DNA from: Congeria kusceri
Taxonomy: Eukaryota; Mollusca; Bivalvia; Myida; Dreissenidae
DNA length: 64,000 nucleotides
Direction of reading: 5' to 3'
Assembly: GCA_027627225.1 (NCBI GenBank)
Contig: JAPFQT010000040.1
Location: forward strand, 930,001-994,000
Part shown: positions 1 through 11,857 of the stretch, in pieces
How the letters are laid out: every line of letters begins with the position of its first letter
How positions within the stretch are numbered: position 1 is the stretch's first letter
The notes under the pieces: generated by a model
Told to the model about the DNA's origin: nothing
The model's database searches: none
The model's input: only the letters and a program-made list of their open reading frames with translations
Position numbers and translations under genes: made by a program

Positions 1-315
1 CATCCATGGCAGGGGAGCATAATGAATATGAGGAACGATAAATGCTTCAGAAAACAATCAAGATATTGGCACGACTTATATTTGTGCTGAATGGTGTTGT
101 GTAACGTAATTCAAACTTACAAGGTTAACTCCCTCGTTAAAAGTTGTGCCATTTTCAACGCGTTGTTCCAAGTTTCCTCACTAAGTATGTTGATTGATTT
201 TAATACTGCTGGAGATCTTAAGATCCGCACAGAGTAAGCTTATTGTGCAATAGTAATGGTATTTCTCTAATGATTATAGATTTGATGTGGATCTGTTTAA
301 AGTTTACTTCAGTTA

Positions 316-446
316 CATCAATACACAGGTACTTGTAACAATGAAATTTAATGTTCCATACGTATATCCACTAACATAATCTTATTAAAATGTATATACG
401 TATGGAACATTAAATAATCATTATTAGAAGTACCTGTGCATCAATA
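316..446. mobile_element. hAT-like hairpin MITE with 8-bp target duplication
   Basis: Positions 324-438 form a near-perfect inverted repeat with arms of about 45 bp; the outer ends read CACAGGTAC and GTACCTGTG. It is flanked on both sides by the same 8-mer CATCAATA (316-323 and 439-446). An 8-bp duplication is the hallmark of hAT transposases. At 115 bp it is non-autonomous and could fold into one long hairpin. Confidence 0.8.
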
Positions 447-1598
447 TATCTTATACGGCCATAGTTCTGGCTTCCATAACTTAAAATGTCGCTTTTTAAA
501 ATTTTTGTTGACTGTGCGCGACATGAAAGTTATTGAGCAACCCCCATAGATAAGTCTACCAGCAAGTCTGAAGAATTTGACAGTTTATCAACAGTTAACA
601 AAAAACCGCCAAAGACGGCTTTTAAATGCATTACTGAACCAAATAGGCAGCATTATTGGATCGATGGATAATTTTTAAATTTAGTTAGCATACTTATGAA
701 AAAATACGGTCTAAAACACTTCTCAATTACTGTTTCGTTACTAAAGTGTGGAGGAAATCATTTGTCAAGTGAGAATCTCACGGGATATCACGGTCATGTG
801 ACTTTTTAGCTATTTTTAGTAATAGAACATGTGCTGTAACTTTTTGTCAAACACAGCCTAAAACAAAAATGACATTTCCTGGATTTTTAATTCACTGGTG
901 ATTGTTTTGTGAACACACTATAATTTTAATACCTAGTAAAAGAATATTAGATTAAACATCACTATCACCAATATTAATACAATATGTTTGCTGGTCAGAC
1001 ATTAGAAATTGAACAAAAATAATGCATTACGGAAAACGAAAACCATGTTAACAATTTGAGCACGCGAAAACGTCAAGGTCGATCCGAAAATATCCAAATG
1101 AAAATCTCGTAGTCATGTGATGAAACAACAACGGCGGCCTAATTGTACATTGTGTGCTGATCAGAGTTATTTTCGGGTATTTCGATGCTCAAAACACGCC
1201 ACAAGTCAAACGTTTATATTGACTTACGTGTCTATGTAGTGATTTCCTGCAGAATTTTCCTAATTATGGATTTATTGCGTGACATAAATATGGTACGACT
1301 CGGGTTGACTTTCGAAACAGGATTGGCTTCAGCGAACAGGTCTAGTCAGTACTATATAAACTGTTCGCTGAAGTTTCTTTAGCTAATATGGCCATGGCAT
1401 GGTACCTCATTCTATTGGTACAACTACAAATTTTGCTGACCAAAAGGCATAGACTAGAGGCTTAGATTAGAAGTAACTTATTAAGCTGATCAAATATTGA
1501 GATAGACTGTAATGACAATCCGACATAGAACAAATGCTCACATGCATTCCATGTGAGTCACTTGCACATAAGCACCCCAAATTCAGTAGCAAGTCATG
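447..1598. other. No gene recognised
   Basis: AT-rich sequence without a convincing exon, RNA gene or repeat. The short open frame at 1185-1382 has no recognisable motif and looks like chance. The same applies to positions 1-315. Confidence 0.5.
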
Positions 1599-2230
1599 AG
1601 GGCCCTGCAATTTTTTTGCGGGTGCCCTATAGTAATCACCCTGTCTGTCCGTATGTCCGTCCGTCGGTCCACATTTTTAATGTTTTTCTTTCATAACTTC
1701 AAAACAGTTTCAGCTATTAATTTGAAACTTCATGGTTGGATAGATCTCATTAAGGATAAGTGCAGTGCACAAGAACCATTACTCTGCACTTCATGGTTCT
1801 GGAATTATTGCCCTTTGTTAATTTTTCATACTTCGTTTTTGCCTGGAGCATAACTCTTAGACTATAAGAGGTATTAACTTAAAACTTCATAGGTGGATAG
1901 ATCTTATTGAGGAGAAGTGCTATGCACAAGAACCGTTACTCTGCAATTAATAATTCTGGAGTTATTGCCCTTTGTTAATTTTTCATTTTCAGGCGTTGTC
2001 AACTTTTTGTTTCAGCTCTCTAACTTGAGAATGAAGTTAAATATTTTAATGAAACTTCATCCATAGATACCTTATATCCAGACCTGGCTTGGGATTACAT
2101 GGGAGGTGGATGGGGTCACGGTCAAGGTCACTGTTTCTAAAAATAGAAAAAGGGTTTCTGCTCAATTACTCGAGAACGAATTGAGCTATTGTAATTCAAC
2201 TTCATACATAGATCCCTTTTATTACTAATT
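1599..2230 (+). mobile_element. Tandem-core element, 'GGGCCCTGCA' head family
   Basis: It begins with a hairpin (AGGGCCCTGCA ... TGCGGGTGCCCT), then a 'gtccgtatgtccgtccgtc' type leader, then tandem units carrying 'ttgaaacttcatggttggatag' and 'ttattgccctttgttaat' motifs (about 1700-1850 and 1860-1990). The last unit (2030-2215) is a different module, 'gaaacttcatccatagatacctta', which also appears at 18.9-19.4 kb inside another family. No protein is encoded. The 3' end is unclear because a second copy starts directly after it. Confidence 0.6.
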
Positions 2231-2500
2231 AGGGCCCCGCAAATTTTTTGCAGATGCCCTACAGTAATCACCCTGTACGTCCGTCTGTCTGTCCAACCAC
2301 ATTTTAGCTCACCTGAGCACGAAACAACGTGGAGGACAGAGACTTGCACTGTTTGTGTATAGCCATAAGGTCTCATTTGAAGTCGAATATGGGCCAGATC
2401 GGACGTGAAGTTTTGAGTATAAATGAGGATTAAAAAAAATTCTCCTCCATTTGCAAGTTATGGCCCTTTAATTATTTTCCTGTATGTAATGTATCGGGAA
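2231..2500 (+). mobile_element. Second 'GGGCCCCGCA' head, with an 'AGCTCACCTGAGC' head close behind
   Basis: The hairpin head and 'cctgtacgtccgtctgtctgtcc' leader of the preceding family recur at 2231-2300. At 2305 they run into AGCTCACCTGAGC, the head of another family (full copies at 30.7 and 59.4 kb). The core contains 'aagttatggcccttt'. This looks like a truncated or chimeric junction of two element families. Confidence 0.5.
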
Positions 2501-4104
2501 AATTCCTTTTGAATGCAACTCCTCCTAGAGTATCCAACGGATTTTCTTGAAACTTGTCTTTATTGTAGAGGGTAATGTGTAGTTGAAGATGGGGATTGAA
2601 TTGTTATTAACAAGTACATATATTTTCATTTCCTATCATTACTTTCAAAATTGACTGACCGCTACCTTCAAACATGCTATCAATCGGGGCCGGCTGTCAC
2701 CCATGTGACAAAGTTGTAGGTCTTGCTTAATTGTAATTGATCCGTGAAGTGTGTATACAATTGCTTACAAAACTACGAAACGTTGCAAGAGAACCTGTTT
2801 AAATAGTGAAATAAAAAAACATTAAGAGCATAAAGTGAAAATAACATGTATATTAATCACTACTAGGTACACCCATCATAAGGCTAAAAAAATTAATGAT
2901 TTGTTTCTCAGGCAGCGCCGCAACGTTTTCTAATGGCCCGCAATGATTTTGATTTAATGCCAAAAACAAATTAATTAACTATTTTTTGACGATCGCGTCC
3001 AGAAATATGTTTATAAAAAATAACACTTTGCAGAAAGTGTTTTTTATGGACATGTTACCTAACAAAATACAAAAACTAACTATTGAAATCTGTGAATTAT
3101 TAACATTTTGGTAACTTGCTATCGTCTATTTTCTGTATGCGATAACTGGTGATGACTCTTGGGTAAACCAACATGTTTATTACAGTATATTCCGTTCGTA
3201 CCAAGTGCTTTTGAACAATGCCTTTCGTAAATAAGAAACAGATTTCGGACGAATAAACACCATAAACATTCATAAGAACTAGTTACTAAAATTACGATGT
3301 ATTGATTTACATCCCATGGACAGCGGCTTAATATTAAACGTATCCGCATTTTAAGACAATGGAAGAAGAGTAACCCGGTAGAGATTTCGGTATTTCCGGT
3401 AACTTTCTTCCTGTCAGATTTAATTATATAAATCGGATATACACAAATTGTGAAATACTTTGTAAATTTTGAAAAAAAAAGTCATGTTGGATTGGGAATC
3501 GTTACAAATATCGTCTATTTGTTGACTTAAACTTTTGTTTCGTAGATGCTTTTGCTTGTGTAATATTTAACATTCCATATTTTTGGAAGAAAATCTGTGT
3601 CAATATAAGTCTTTTGGAAACAAACAAAAATGCCAGCTGCATTGACAAGTGTTGATTTTCCTTTCCAAAAATTATTGGTGATTTATTGCAAATAATTCCA
3701 GTTTTTAACATTCATAAAAACATGAATTACGAAAAGTTAAATTCTATAAATATGAGTACTTTAATATATTGCTGATGGTATATTAATTTGAAGGCACTTA
3801 TGTTAATTATGAACATTCAAACTGATTGCACTTATTTACTTGTTTTAGTAAGCCATTACATATTGCCAATAGAAAATAGTAGGAGAAAAAAATAATTACT
3901 TCCAAAAAAAAAAAAATCGCCCTCCCTCCTGATTTTTTGGAAAGAGAGTGAGAGAGAAACAATTCATTAATTGGTTTGAGCCTAACTTCATTAAGACTGA
4001 AACTATCTCACGTATTGTTTTATACATAACTGTGTCCTGCGTCATAGCATAAGAGACCGCCGCTATTGCTACACAACATAAAAGCTTGCCCTTGAAAAAC
4101 CTGG
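2501..4104. other. No gene recognised; one short perfect hairpin
   Basis: AT-rich intergenic-looking DNA. The only structure seen is a hairpin at 3013-3047 (ACACTTT/AAAGTGT arms extended by A/T runs, loop GCAG). The short open frames (3119-3349 and 3502-3711, minus strand) have no recognisable motif. Confidence 0.45.
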
Positions 4105-4432
4105 TACAGTCTAACCTCGTTATTTGGAAGTAGCCGGTACCAATACAAATACTTCGAAATAATGATTATTTGAATTAAACATTTCTAGATAGCATTATTG
4201 TTGCAAAAATCGCCAAACTGTATATATAATAGTGAATCTTTCCTTATTTTATTATTTCCACTGACATTCTGACTTTTGTACACGGCGCAATATATTTAAT
4301 TTACAATCTGTTACAAGTAAATGCGAACTGATGACCTAACGAATGATTTACCAACTAAAGTACAAAAAACAACAACGAAATAACAAGGAATTCAGATTAA
4401 CGGTGTTCCAAATAACGGTGATCTACAGTACA
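4105..4432. mobile_element. MITE with pogo/Tc1-like ends
   Basis: The left end TACAGTCTAACCTCGTTAT and the reverse complement of the right end (TACTGTAGATCACCGTTAT) share a terminal inverted repeat of about 24 bp, including the inner TTATTTGGA. The start TA-CAGT is typical of the Tc1/mariner/pogo group, which duplicates TA. The interior of about 280 bp has no transposase reading frame. Confidence 0.55.
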
Positions 4433-5459
4433 TGCTTTGCATGCAGACAATGTTACAACAAGCATCAATCAATATTTGTTGGTCATCCTGAACACCGTCC
4501 ATGCAGCGTTTGTGCGCTAGGGATTATTGATTATTTAAGTCGGTCAATAGCTATAAATAGCAAATGTTTACTTGTGATGTATCTCCGAGCATAAATAAAG
4601 TTGTTTTGTCTCGTCTTGTCTTTATAAACTTGAGAAGCACAGATAATGCTCGATGTTTTGGCCTTGAAGTCAAATTTGGACAATGTTCCAGATTAGGAAT
4701 GTTGCATGACCGATTTCTAGAAAGTTATTTCGTTTGTAGTTGCAAATTGTAAATTCTATTATAAAAAGGCTTTCAAATGTGGATTTCCTGAATATTTATA
4801 TTGTTCCCAGATTTTGTATAGTTAGTATTGATGAAAATTGTAACTTTCAGTTTCACACCATTAAAACAATTGTTGAGCGATCAGACGTTAGCCTGTATAA
4901 TAAGTGTCACTCCCACTGGTTGAATCATTTATCAGTAAGACTATCTAGATGGTGTAAAGCTATCAGGTCGGGTAACGCTACTTTTCCTACCATCTGGGTT
5001 GCAAGTAATTAGGGCAAATTCACCAAGGTTCGGATGAAGGTTGAATGCTTTTTCTATGCGGTATAATATGTTACTGCGCGTAATATTTTTCACAAATAGA
5101 TGCATGTTTGTATCATAAAAAAGGACACTTTAAAGGCGTTGAAACAGGATTTGTTGGCATTTCAAATGGTTGTTGATCATAAAAAAACAGTCCGATAAAG
5201 AAACACTAAAAACTATCATAGTTTGGACATTACAACTTAGGCTCGTACAGCCTATTCCGAGCTTTGGATGCTGTAGTAAACTCTCGGCATATCCGATTTA
5301 CTTTGGTCTCCTTTTAATTGGGAGTCAATTCATTTAATAGTAGTGTTGTCGCGTATACACACCTATGCTAAGACAGTTCACTGCCAAAACTTGTGTTGTC
5401 TGCAAATATGAAAATGCAGCAAAATAGTTCCAAAAATAGAAAAAATTAAATTTTTAATT
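4433..5459. other. No gene recognised
   Basis: Several short open frames (4343-4594, 4564-4752, 4740-5012) overlap here, but none has a recognisable domain, a plausible splice context or conserved motif spacing. I treat them as chance frames. Confidence 0.4.
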
Positions 5460-5745
5460 CTTCATCATTATCGTCATCATCACCATCATCATTGTTGTCG
5501 TCATCGTCTTCTTCTTCATCATTATCATTATCGTGTTCGCCATATCGTTGTCTTATTCTTCATCTTCTTCATCATTGTCATCATCCTCATCACCGTCGTC
5601 ATATTCATTATCATCATCAGCATCAGTAGCAACAGCATCGTCGTCTTCATTGCTGTGGTCGTCGTAATCACTAGCAATGTCATAATTATCGCCACATCGA
5701 CATCATCATCACCATCTCCATCTTTACAGAGCTCTACTTTAATGC
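5460..5745. repeat. (ATC/GTC)n trinucleotide-rich microsatellite
   Basis: A run of about 280 bp built from cat/cgt/ctt triplets, written on the minus strand as gat/gac/aag. The Met/Thr/Asp-rich open frame on the minus strand (5528-5749) is a by-product of the triplet repeat, not a gene. Confidence 0.85.
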
Positions 5746-5811
5746 ACATATTTACAAATATTAATCCGTGAAATCAATAAGTGATGTGGCAATTTTAAGG
5801 GTACGTTTTTT

Positions 5812-7003
5812 AGCTCGACTATTAGAAGAATAGGTGAGCTTTCCTACTACCCCTGGCGTCGGCGTTTTTATTCGAAAGTCTTGTAACTTCAAAACTACAT
5901 ACGTTTTTCACTTGAAACTTGGAATATACCTTTGTCATTCAATCCCAGTGTCAGGGGCAACATTCCCCATAACTCTGTATTGTATTTTGACATAGTAATT
6001 CCCCTTTTTCACTTTGATTTTCTGGTTAATGTTTATATTTAAAAGTTTTGTAACTTCAAGAATACATAAGTTATTCACTTGAAACTTGGAACTAACCTTT
6101 GTCATCAACTCCAGTATCAAGGGCAACATTTTCTATAATACTGTTTTGTATTTTGACAGAGTTATGCTCCTTTTTCACATATATTTTCTCGTTAATGTTT
6201 ATATTCAAAAGTTTGGTAACATCAATACTACAAAAGCTATTCACTTGAAACTTGGAATATACCTTCGTCATCAACTCTAGTATCAGGGTGAATATTCCCC
6301 ATAACTCTATTTTGTATTTTGACAGAGTTATGCCCCTTTTTGACATAGATTTTCTGGTTAAAGTTTATATTCAAAAGTTTGGTAACTTCAAAACTACATA
6401 GTTATTCACTTGAAACTTGGAACTAACCTTTGTCATCAACTCTAGTATCAGGGACAACATAACACATAACTCTAGTTTGTATTTTGACAGAGTATGGCCC
6501 CTTTTGATTTAGATTTTCTGTTTAAAGTTTATGTTCAAAAGTTCGGTTACTTCAAAACTACATGAGTTATTCACTTGAAACTTGGAACTAACCTTTGTCA
6601 TCACCTCTAGTATCAGGGTCAACATTTCCCATTACTCTGTTTTGTATTTTGACAGAGTTATGCCCCTTTTCACATAGATTTTCTGGTTAAAGTTTATATT
6701 CAAAAGTTTTGTAACTTCAAAACTAGATAAGTTATTCACTTGAAACTTGGAACTAACCTTTGTCGTCAACTCTAGTATTAGGGGCAACATTACCCATAAC
6801 TCTGTTACGTATTTTGACAGAGTTAGACCACTTTTTACATAGACTTTGTTGATAAAGTTTTTGTTCCAAAAATTTATAAACTATACAAGGCTTCACTTAA
6901 CAGTTTTGTATTTTAACAAATTTATGCCCCTTCCACTTTACAAAATACGTACTAACTGAAATACTTCGAATAGTAGACCGCGCTGTTCTCTGACAGCTCT
7001 TGT
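5812..7003 (+). mobile_element. Tandem-core element, 'GCTCGACTATT' family, copy 1
   Basis: The 5' head AGCTCGACTATT..GAAGAATAGG pairs with a 3' subterminal repeat CTTCGAATAGT (6964-6974). The core holds about six imperfect units of 170-190 bp, each with 'gtaacttcaaaactacataag', 'cacttgaaacttgga', 'ctttgtcatcaactc' and 'gacagagttatgcccctttt'. The 3' end is a small hairpin (GCTGT..TGACAGC) followed by TCTTGTTTT. Short open frames on both strands inside it are by-products of the repeat. A closely related full copy is at 19.8-20.9 kb. Non-autonomous. Confidence 0.75.
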
Positions 7004-8081
7004 TTTTTTTTTATACATACAAGTTTACATGAATTCTGTTTTTACAATCTCAACCTCAACCAAGTCAAGACGTGTTTTGTCTTGCAATTTGCATGCAAAA
7101 CTGTTTGCCAGATAAACAATGCTTATATCAAAATATCCATTTTCAATGAAACTTAAATGAATGTCTTGCAAGACAGCGACAGCATGCAAGAACCTATTTA
7201 CATGCTCTGTAAGAATTGAAAAAATGTCAGCGATCTTGGGGTGTTCATATGCTGTTTCGTGTTTATATACATATAATAATAGTTCATTCATGTCCTCTCG
7301 TGTTTGCGTGACAGGTTTTTTAGTATAAGTTCTGAAACCTAAAAAATAGTGGTTCTATTTTCAACAGATTTTTTTTATAGAGATCGGGTGTGAGCATTTC
7401 TCATTTGTTGTTTGGTGTGCGTATTTAAATAGGACACAATATTACTGCAAATCTAAATAGATGATACATTATATGTAACTATTGCCCAATAAATTTGTTT
7501 TTAACATTTCATATTTATTTGAATTCCATGGTTTGGACAGTTTGGAGAATGCTGTCTGATACTTGGTTGAAGCCGTCCGAACCATTCACAATTTTTTATT
7601 TAGCTGTGTAGTCAAAATAAGAACAATAAATGTAGCAAGAAAACTATATCATTCAAAGCTTAAAAATAACATAAAGTTGAAGACTTCAATGTATTTATGT
7701 TTTCAATTTCAACTTAGCACATTGTTACATACCGATACATATATTGGTACTATACAACAATATCTTAGTACAAAACATTTTCCTAGTTACTATATGTATA
7801 CTTTACTCAAAGTTAAGGCATTAAGTGTTTCAAATGCCTGTATAAATATGCTATTTGATACAATGAATCAATGGTGAATGGTTTCTGTAATAGGGAAAAA
7901 ACCATTTTCGGTACCTGGGTAATTCAGTGGTAGGTACCCAGGTAGTCAATTACTGCTTGTCTCACAACTTATCAGGAAGTGCTCAGTGAACAGAAATTTT
8001 CTGAATTCTACATTAATTGCAGTTTAATGAACTATGAAGTTGGTTGTATTTGATATATACAATGTTCCTCTGTTATAACAG
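7004..8081. other. No gene recognised
   Basis: AT-rich sequence. A 10-bp perfect palindrome pair (TACCTGGGTA / TACCCAGGTA) lies at 7912-7944. The open frames at 7025-7291 (minus) and 7563-7877 (plus) show no motif or splice context I can support. Confidence 0.4.
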
Positions 8082-8193
8082 AGTGCTGAAGGCTGCACCT
8101 CAGATGTCACCTGTACATGGGACTGGAACTTTGAAGGACCGCCCAGTGATGAGTGCTTTGATGACTGCCAACTGCAGCCAAACTGCACCCTAG
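8082..8193 (+). CDS. Candidate internal exon, Cys-rich extracellular module
   Basis: A 112-nt candidate exon bounded by a splice acceptor (tgttataacag) and a donor (CTAG|gtttgt). It is open in one frame and encodes 37 residues with six cysteines, including CTWDWNFEGPPSDEC, FDDC and QPNC. The spacing and the W-x-W resemble extracellular disulfide-rich modules such as the edge of a thrombospondin type 1 repeat. It ends in phase 1, as do the exon candidates at 32.6, 34.4, 45.0 and 45.5 kb, which suggests a modular secreted or membrane protein on the + strand. Composition and Cys content stand out from the AT-rich surroundings. No neighbouring exon could be joined with certainty. Alternatives are a lone pseudogenic exon or an exon of a gene mostly outside the window. 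Confidence 0.45.
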
Positions 8194-8829
8194 GTTTGTT
8201 GCATATGAAAACCTTTATATGCGATATCTACCAGGGGTTGCGAAATCTCATATTGCCTTACTTGTCTGTTTTTTGACAAATGATTTTGCTGCTTGTCTGT
8301 AATGTACAGTATTTATAAGTAATTGTGACAATTGATTGCGCAATCCCTGATTCTATTACTGTGAACAAATTAAAAACCCAGAGTGGGATGATACTATTGC
8401 AGTCAGCATAATCAGGCTATCATTCACTCTTTCACCGCATCACATGAATGATATCATGTCTTAAAATCACCTGACAGAGTGAGTAAAGGTTCAATGTATC
8501 ACAGGACGTCTGGGATCATCGTCTACAATTTAATATCTTAAAAATGTCGGAGGTCAGATTATTGACGTAAATTATTTATCACAAAGTTAGATATTGGTGA
8601 TGTGGATTTAAACTGGTTCACTGCATCACATACTCTGGACTCTGATTGTTCATATATCTGCATGAAATGACCTATGTGTGTCACCAAGCACATGTAACAA
8701 TAAAGGGCCAATACATGTTTTATTATGATGTATCATTTCATTTCATTGATATTTTTGATTGAAAGATTCAGTTTTATCTAAAGAAAAACTGCATAGCACA
8801 TCTGGGCCACACATCACTAATATTTGTTC
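8194..8829. other. No gene recognised (intron-like)
   Basis: Follows the donor of the 8.1-kb exon candidate. No further exon, repeat head or RNA motif was seen. Confidence 0.4.
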
Positions 8830-9172
8830 CAGGGCTTTTTTCACCATTTTGAAAATATGACCTATACCCATGAAATTGGGAATTTTAGCATAAATTCACA
8901 TAACACTGGGGAAAAGTATAATTGTTTGTTTAATAAAATGTGAAGAATTATTGATAAAACTACATTAAAAAAAGAATGTTCTGAACAAAAACAAATCAGT
9001 ATAACGGTTATTACAACTTCAACAGTATTTTTTCTGCATTGAACACCTCTTATTTCCAAACATCTAAAAGTCAATCCATCAATTGGGAAGTTTGGGACTG
9101 CATGATTTAGAAAAACGATACTTTTTGCCACTGGGAATATAATGGCTATAAAATAAGCCAAAAAAAGCCCTG
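8830..9172. mobile_element. TIR element with CAGGGCTTTTTT ends
   Basis: It starts CAGGGCTTTTTT and ends AAAAAAGCCCTG, a perfect 12-bp inverted repeat, giving a 343-bp element. The start CAGGG is compatible with hAT-type ends, but no 8-bp target duplication is evident. The 105-residue open frame across it on the minus strand (8862-9179) is hydrophobic and A/T-driven and is not supported as a gene. A relative with similar ends lies at 18.0-18.8 kb. Confidence 0.55.
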
Positions 9173-10822
9173 ATTTCACCCCAAAAAATTAGCACTGCAA
9201 ACATTTTGCAATAATTTGTAAAGCGGACATAAAGGCAATGTTTGTTTGATCCACAGTGGTTGGTGATAGGTATTACATGTAGTAGGACATTATAATGGTA
9301 ACACGTGCATGGATGTTTAACGTTTTATGTAACATTACAGCAATACAAAATTGAAAAGTTAACTATGAAAATGGTCCCATTAAATGACAGTGACATGCTA
9401 TTACATTATAAATGTGTGTATCATTGTTGGGATGATTATCTTTCTATATCTCTTCACGTGGTGACTGACATATCAGTGAAATGGTGATGGAGACAGATAC
9501 AGTTTGAAGTTGTTTGATTAGTTAATGTTCTAAATTTTTATCATTTTAGATACATTTACTTTTGGTGCACCACTAATATAGCCTAAGGCCTTTCCTAACA
9601 CTAGGTAATCTTGCCTGAACAGCCCTTTGTAATGTGCATATCTAAAGACCTATATTCTGGCCAATTTATCAACTTTGTATATTCACAATCTGGACGTTTG
9701 TTCTGAGCAATAACAATCGCAATAAATATTGCTTATTATTGCCAATCATGATGGGGGGGGGGGGGGGGCTATATAGGACTCACTTTGTCCCGTCCCCCCC
9801 AGTCCCGTAGCATCCTGTCCAGTAAGGCAGCATATTACGCCCATGAACCATGACTGTAGGTCAAAGGTCAACATTATACTACAAGGTCAAACATCGGAAT
9901 TGGCTTTGTGCTTCTCCGAACTTATATTTAGGCAGTGAATGGTTCTTGTTTTTTAATCTCTTTACACAAATGTTTGTCTCATAAGTTTAGCGTTTCTTTC
10001 ATGAATCAGGTCCATAGAGTAAAGTCAATGCCACATTTCAAGGTCAATGCAGCGTTCGGGAGCGGCCATTGATTAAATCGATATTTTTGTTTTACTACTA
10101 CTAATAATTTGGCCATGCCCGTAAAAGTCTCTTGGATGACCATTGTTTTAGCTATATTATCAAATAACTATTAACTACAATAATGAGGTTATTATGAAAC
10201 GTTTCCTTTAAAGTGGCATATTGTACAAAAATGCAGATACATAATAAAAACAAGATATTCCTATTTATCTAGAGTATATTTTACAAGTAGCAAAAATGTA
10301 TTGATGAAATTGTATAAAAACTTTTTTTTTATATACGTTTTCCAGTAAGATTTGAACGCACCTATACAAAGTTGCTTCACTTTATTGCAAGCTTCACTGT
10401 GCTATGTAAACGTTATCAATGTTGTCCATGCCCGTAAAGGTAAAATATGTATATTTAATTTATATTAATTTTACTACAGCTACTACTTATATTGCAATGA
10501 CCGTGAAAGTGTCTTTGATGAACACCGTTTTGCTATAATATAAAATCATTTGTCAATTGTTTCTGTAATCAAGACTATTATTTTTATTAGTGCTTTATTT
10601 AATTTTCTGTCAATGAACTTTTATTTACAAATGTTATTGTCAAATTCCCATCAATATGTCCGTTTAACTGTTTCCATTTGCAAACCATAACCTGTATCAG
10701 AATTGAAAACAAGATTGTAAGTACCGTTATATTTTAAACATGTACAGCGTGACTCGCGATTATGATAAAAGTCGTAAATACCTCATGCTGTATGTACGAA
10801 AGCCCGGTGGTGACTTCAGACT
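9173..10822. other. No gene recognised; G16 homopolymer
   Basis: AT-rich sequence interrupted by a run of 16 G (9753-9768), followed by C-rich 'cgtccccccagtcccg'. No coding or RNA feature was recognised. Confidence 0.45.
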
Positions 10823-11095
10823 TTCACAGTTCACAGTCCATAGTTCACACTTCACACTTCATAATACACTATACAGTATACTATATAGTATAATATATTT
10901 CACACTTCATACTTCACACTTCATAGTTCGCACTTCATACTTCATAGTTCACAGTTTAAAATTCATACTTCGCTCTTCATACTTCATAGTAAACACTTCA
11001 CAATTCACACTTCACGATTCACACTTTACGATTCACACTTCACAGTTCACAGTTCACACTTTGTAGTTCACAATTAACACTTCATAGTTCACAAT
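10823..11095. repeat. Degenerate 9-bp tandem repeat (TTCACACTT-like)
   Basis: Tandem copies of ttcacactt / ttcatactt / ttcacagtt with a period of 9 bp, interrupted by an AT palindrome-like stretch (10864-10900). The 108-residue frame starting at 10740 is mostly a readout of this repeat (recurring F-T-x-H-T-S) and is not a gene. Confidence 0.8.
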
Positions 11096-11118
11096 TCAAA
11101 GTGTGTACTTCAAGATTA

Positions 11119-11141
11119 AGGGTCATCATGGTCCTCTTGTT
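11119..11141 (+). mobile_element. Isolated 3' tail of an 'AGCTCACCTGAGC'-family element
   Basis: AGGGTCATCATGGTCCT followed by CTTGTT is a diverged form of the tail AGGGCC..GGCCCT-CTTGTTT that ends the full copies at 31.7 and 60.9 kb. The stem still pairs with wobbles. No matching head is visible upstream; the 9-bp satellite sits where the core would be. Confidence 0.4.
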
Positions 11142-11857
11142 TTTCTGAAAATTGTTAAGGCTAAGGCATTTGAACTTTTTATATTTATGATTAGTAGCAC
11201 ATTTCTGTAGTTATCGGGAATAACTGTCATAGCTAGATCATATAATCAGCAGCCATGCGTTGCCACCAGTAGATGTTGCTCTCGTAATTTAAAGATAAAA
11301 CGAGCTGCACTGTTGGATTTTTGTATTGATGGCCCACATGAACAAATATTTCTGTTGATACTGGTTGCCAGTACCTTTAATGCAAATGTCTCAGTTGTAC
11401 AATCGTTTTAGTGTGTGTTTACACATTTTGTAAAGGTCGTATGCAACTTGTGCTACTGTGATGTTTAGCTTTACCTTATTATTGTACAAGATGATCAAAA
11501 TGAGCTTTTGGGATGGTCTGTTGTTCTAAATTTTTCTATGAATAATTATAGCATTTAACTATTTACAGAAATGGTTTAAACCACGTTTAATACAACATTA
11601 AAAAAGACTTATTTTCTTTATTAAAAACCTTTCACACGTTTTAATTTAAATCCTTGTTTGTCAAAACGCATCTGTAGCTAGGTGAGCGATGCTTGGTCTT
11701 TTTTTTAATAATATGTTTCAACCAGGAAGATTTGGATTGTTTGCGTTATCTGAACATCGGAGCAGTTTATCAAGGGATGATAGGAAAAATAAATGATTCA
11801 ATGTTGATTTTGTCTATGAATTTTATTATTTATGAACGCTAGAACATCACTATTTTT
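11142..11857. other. No gene recognised
   Basis: AT-rich sequence with no supported exon or repeat boundary. Confidence 0.4.

Noticed and set aside
5528..5749. 73-residue Met/Thr/Asp-rich open frame on the minus strand
   Set aside because: It is the readout of an ATC/GTC triplet microsatellite.
8862..9179. 105-residue hydrophobic frame on the minus strand
   Set aside because: It lies inside a TIR element and is driven by A/T runs; no domain or splice context.
10740..11066. 108-residue frame rich in FTxHTS
   Set aside because: Produced by a 9-bp tandem repeat.
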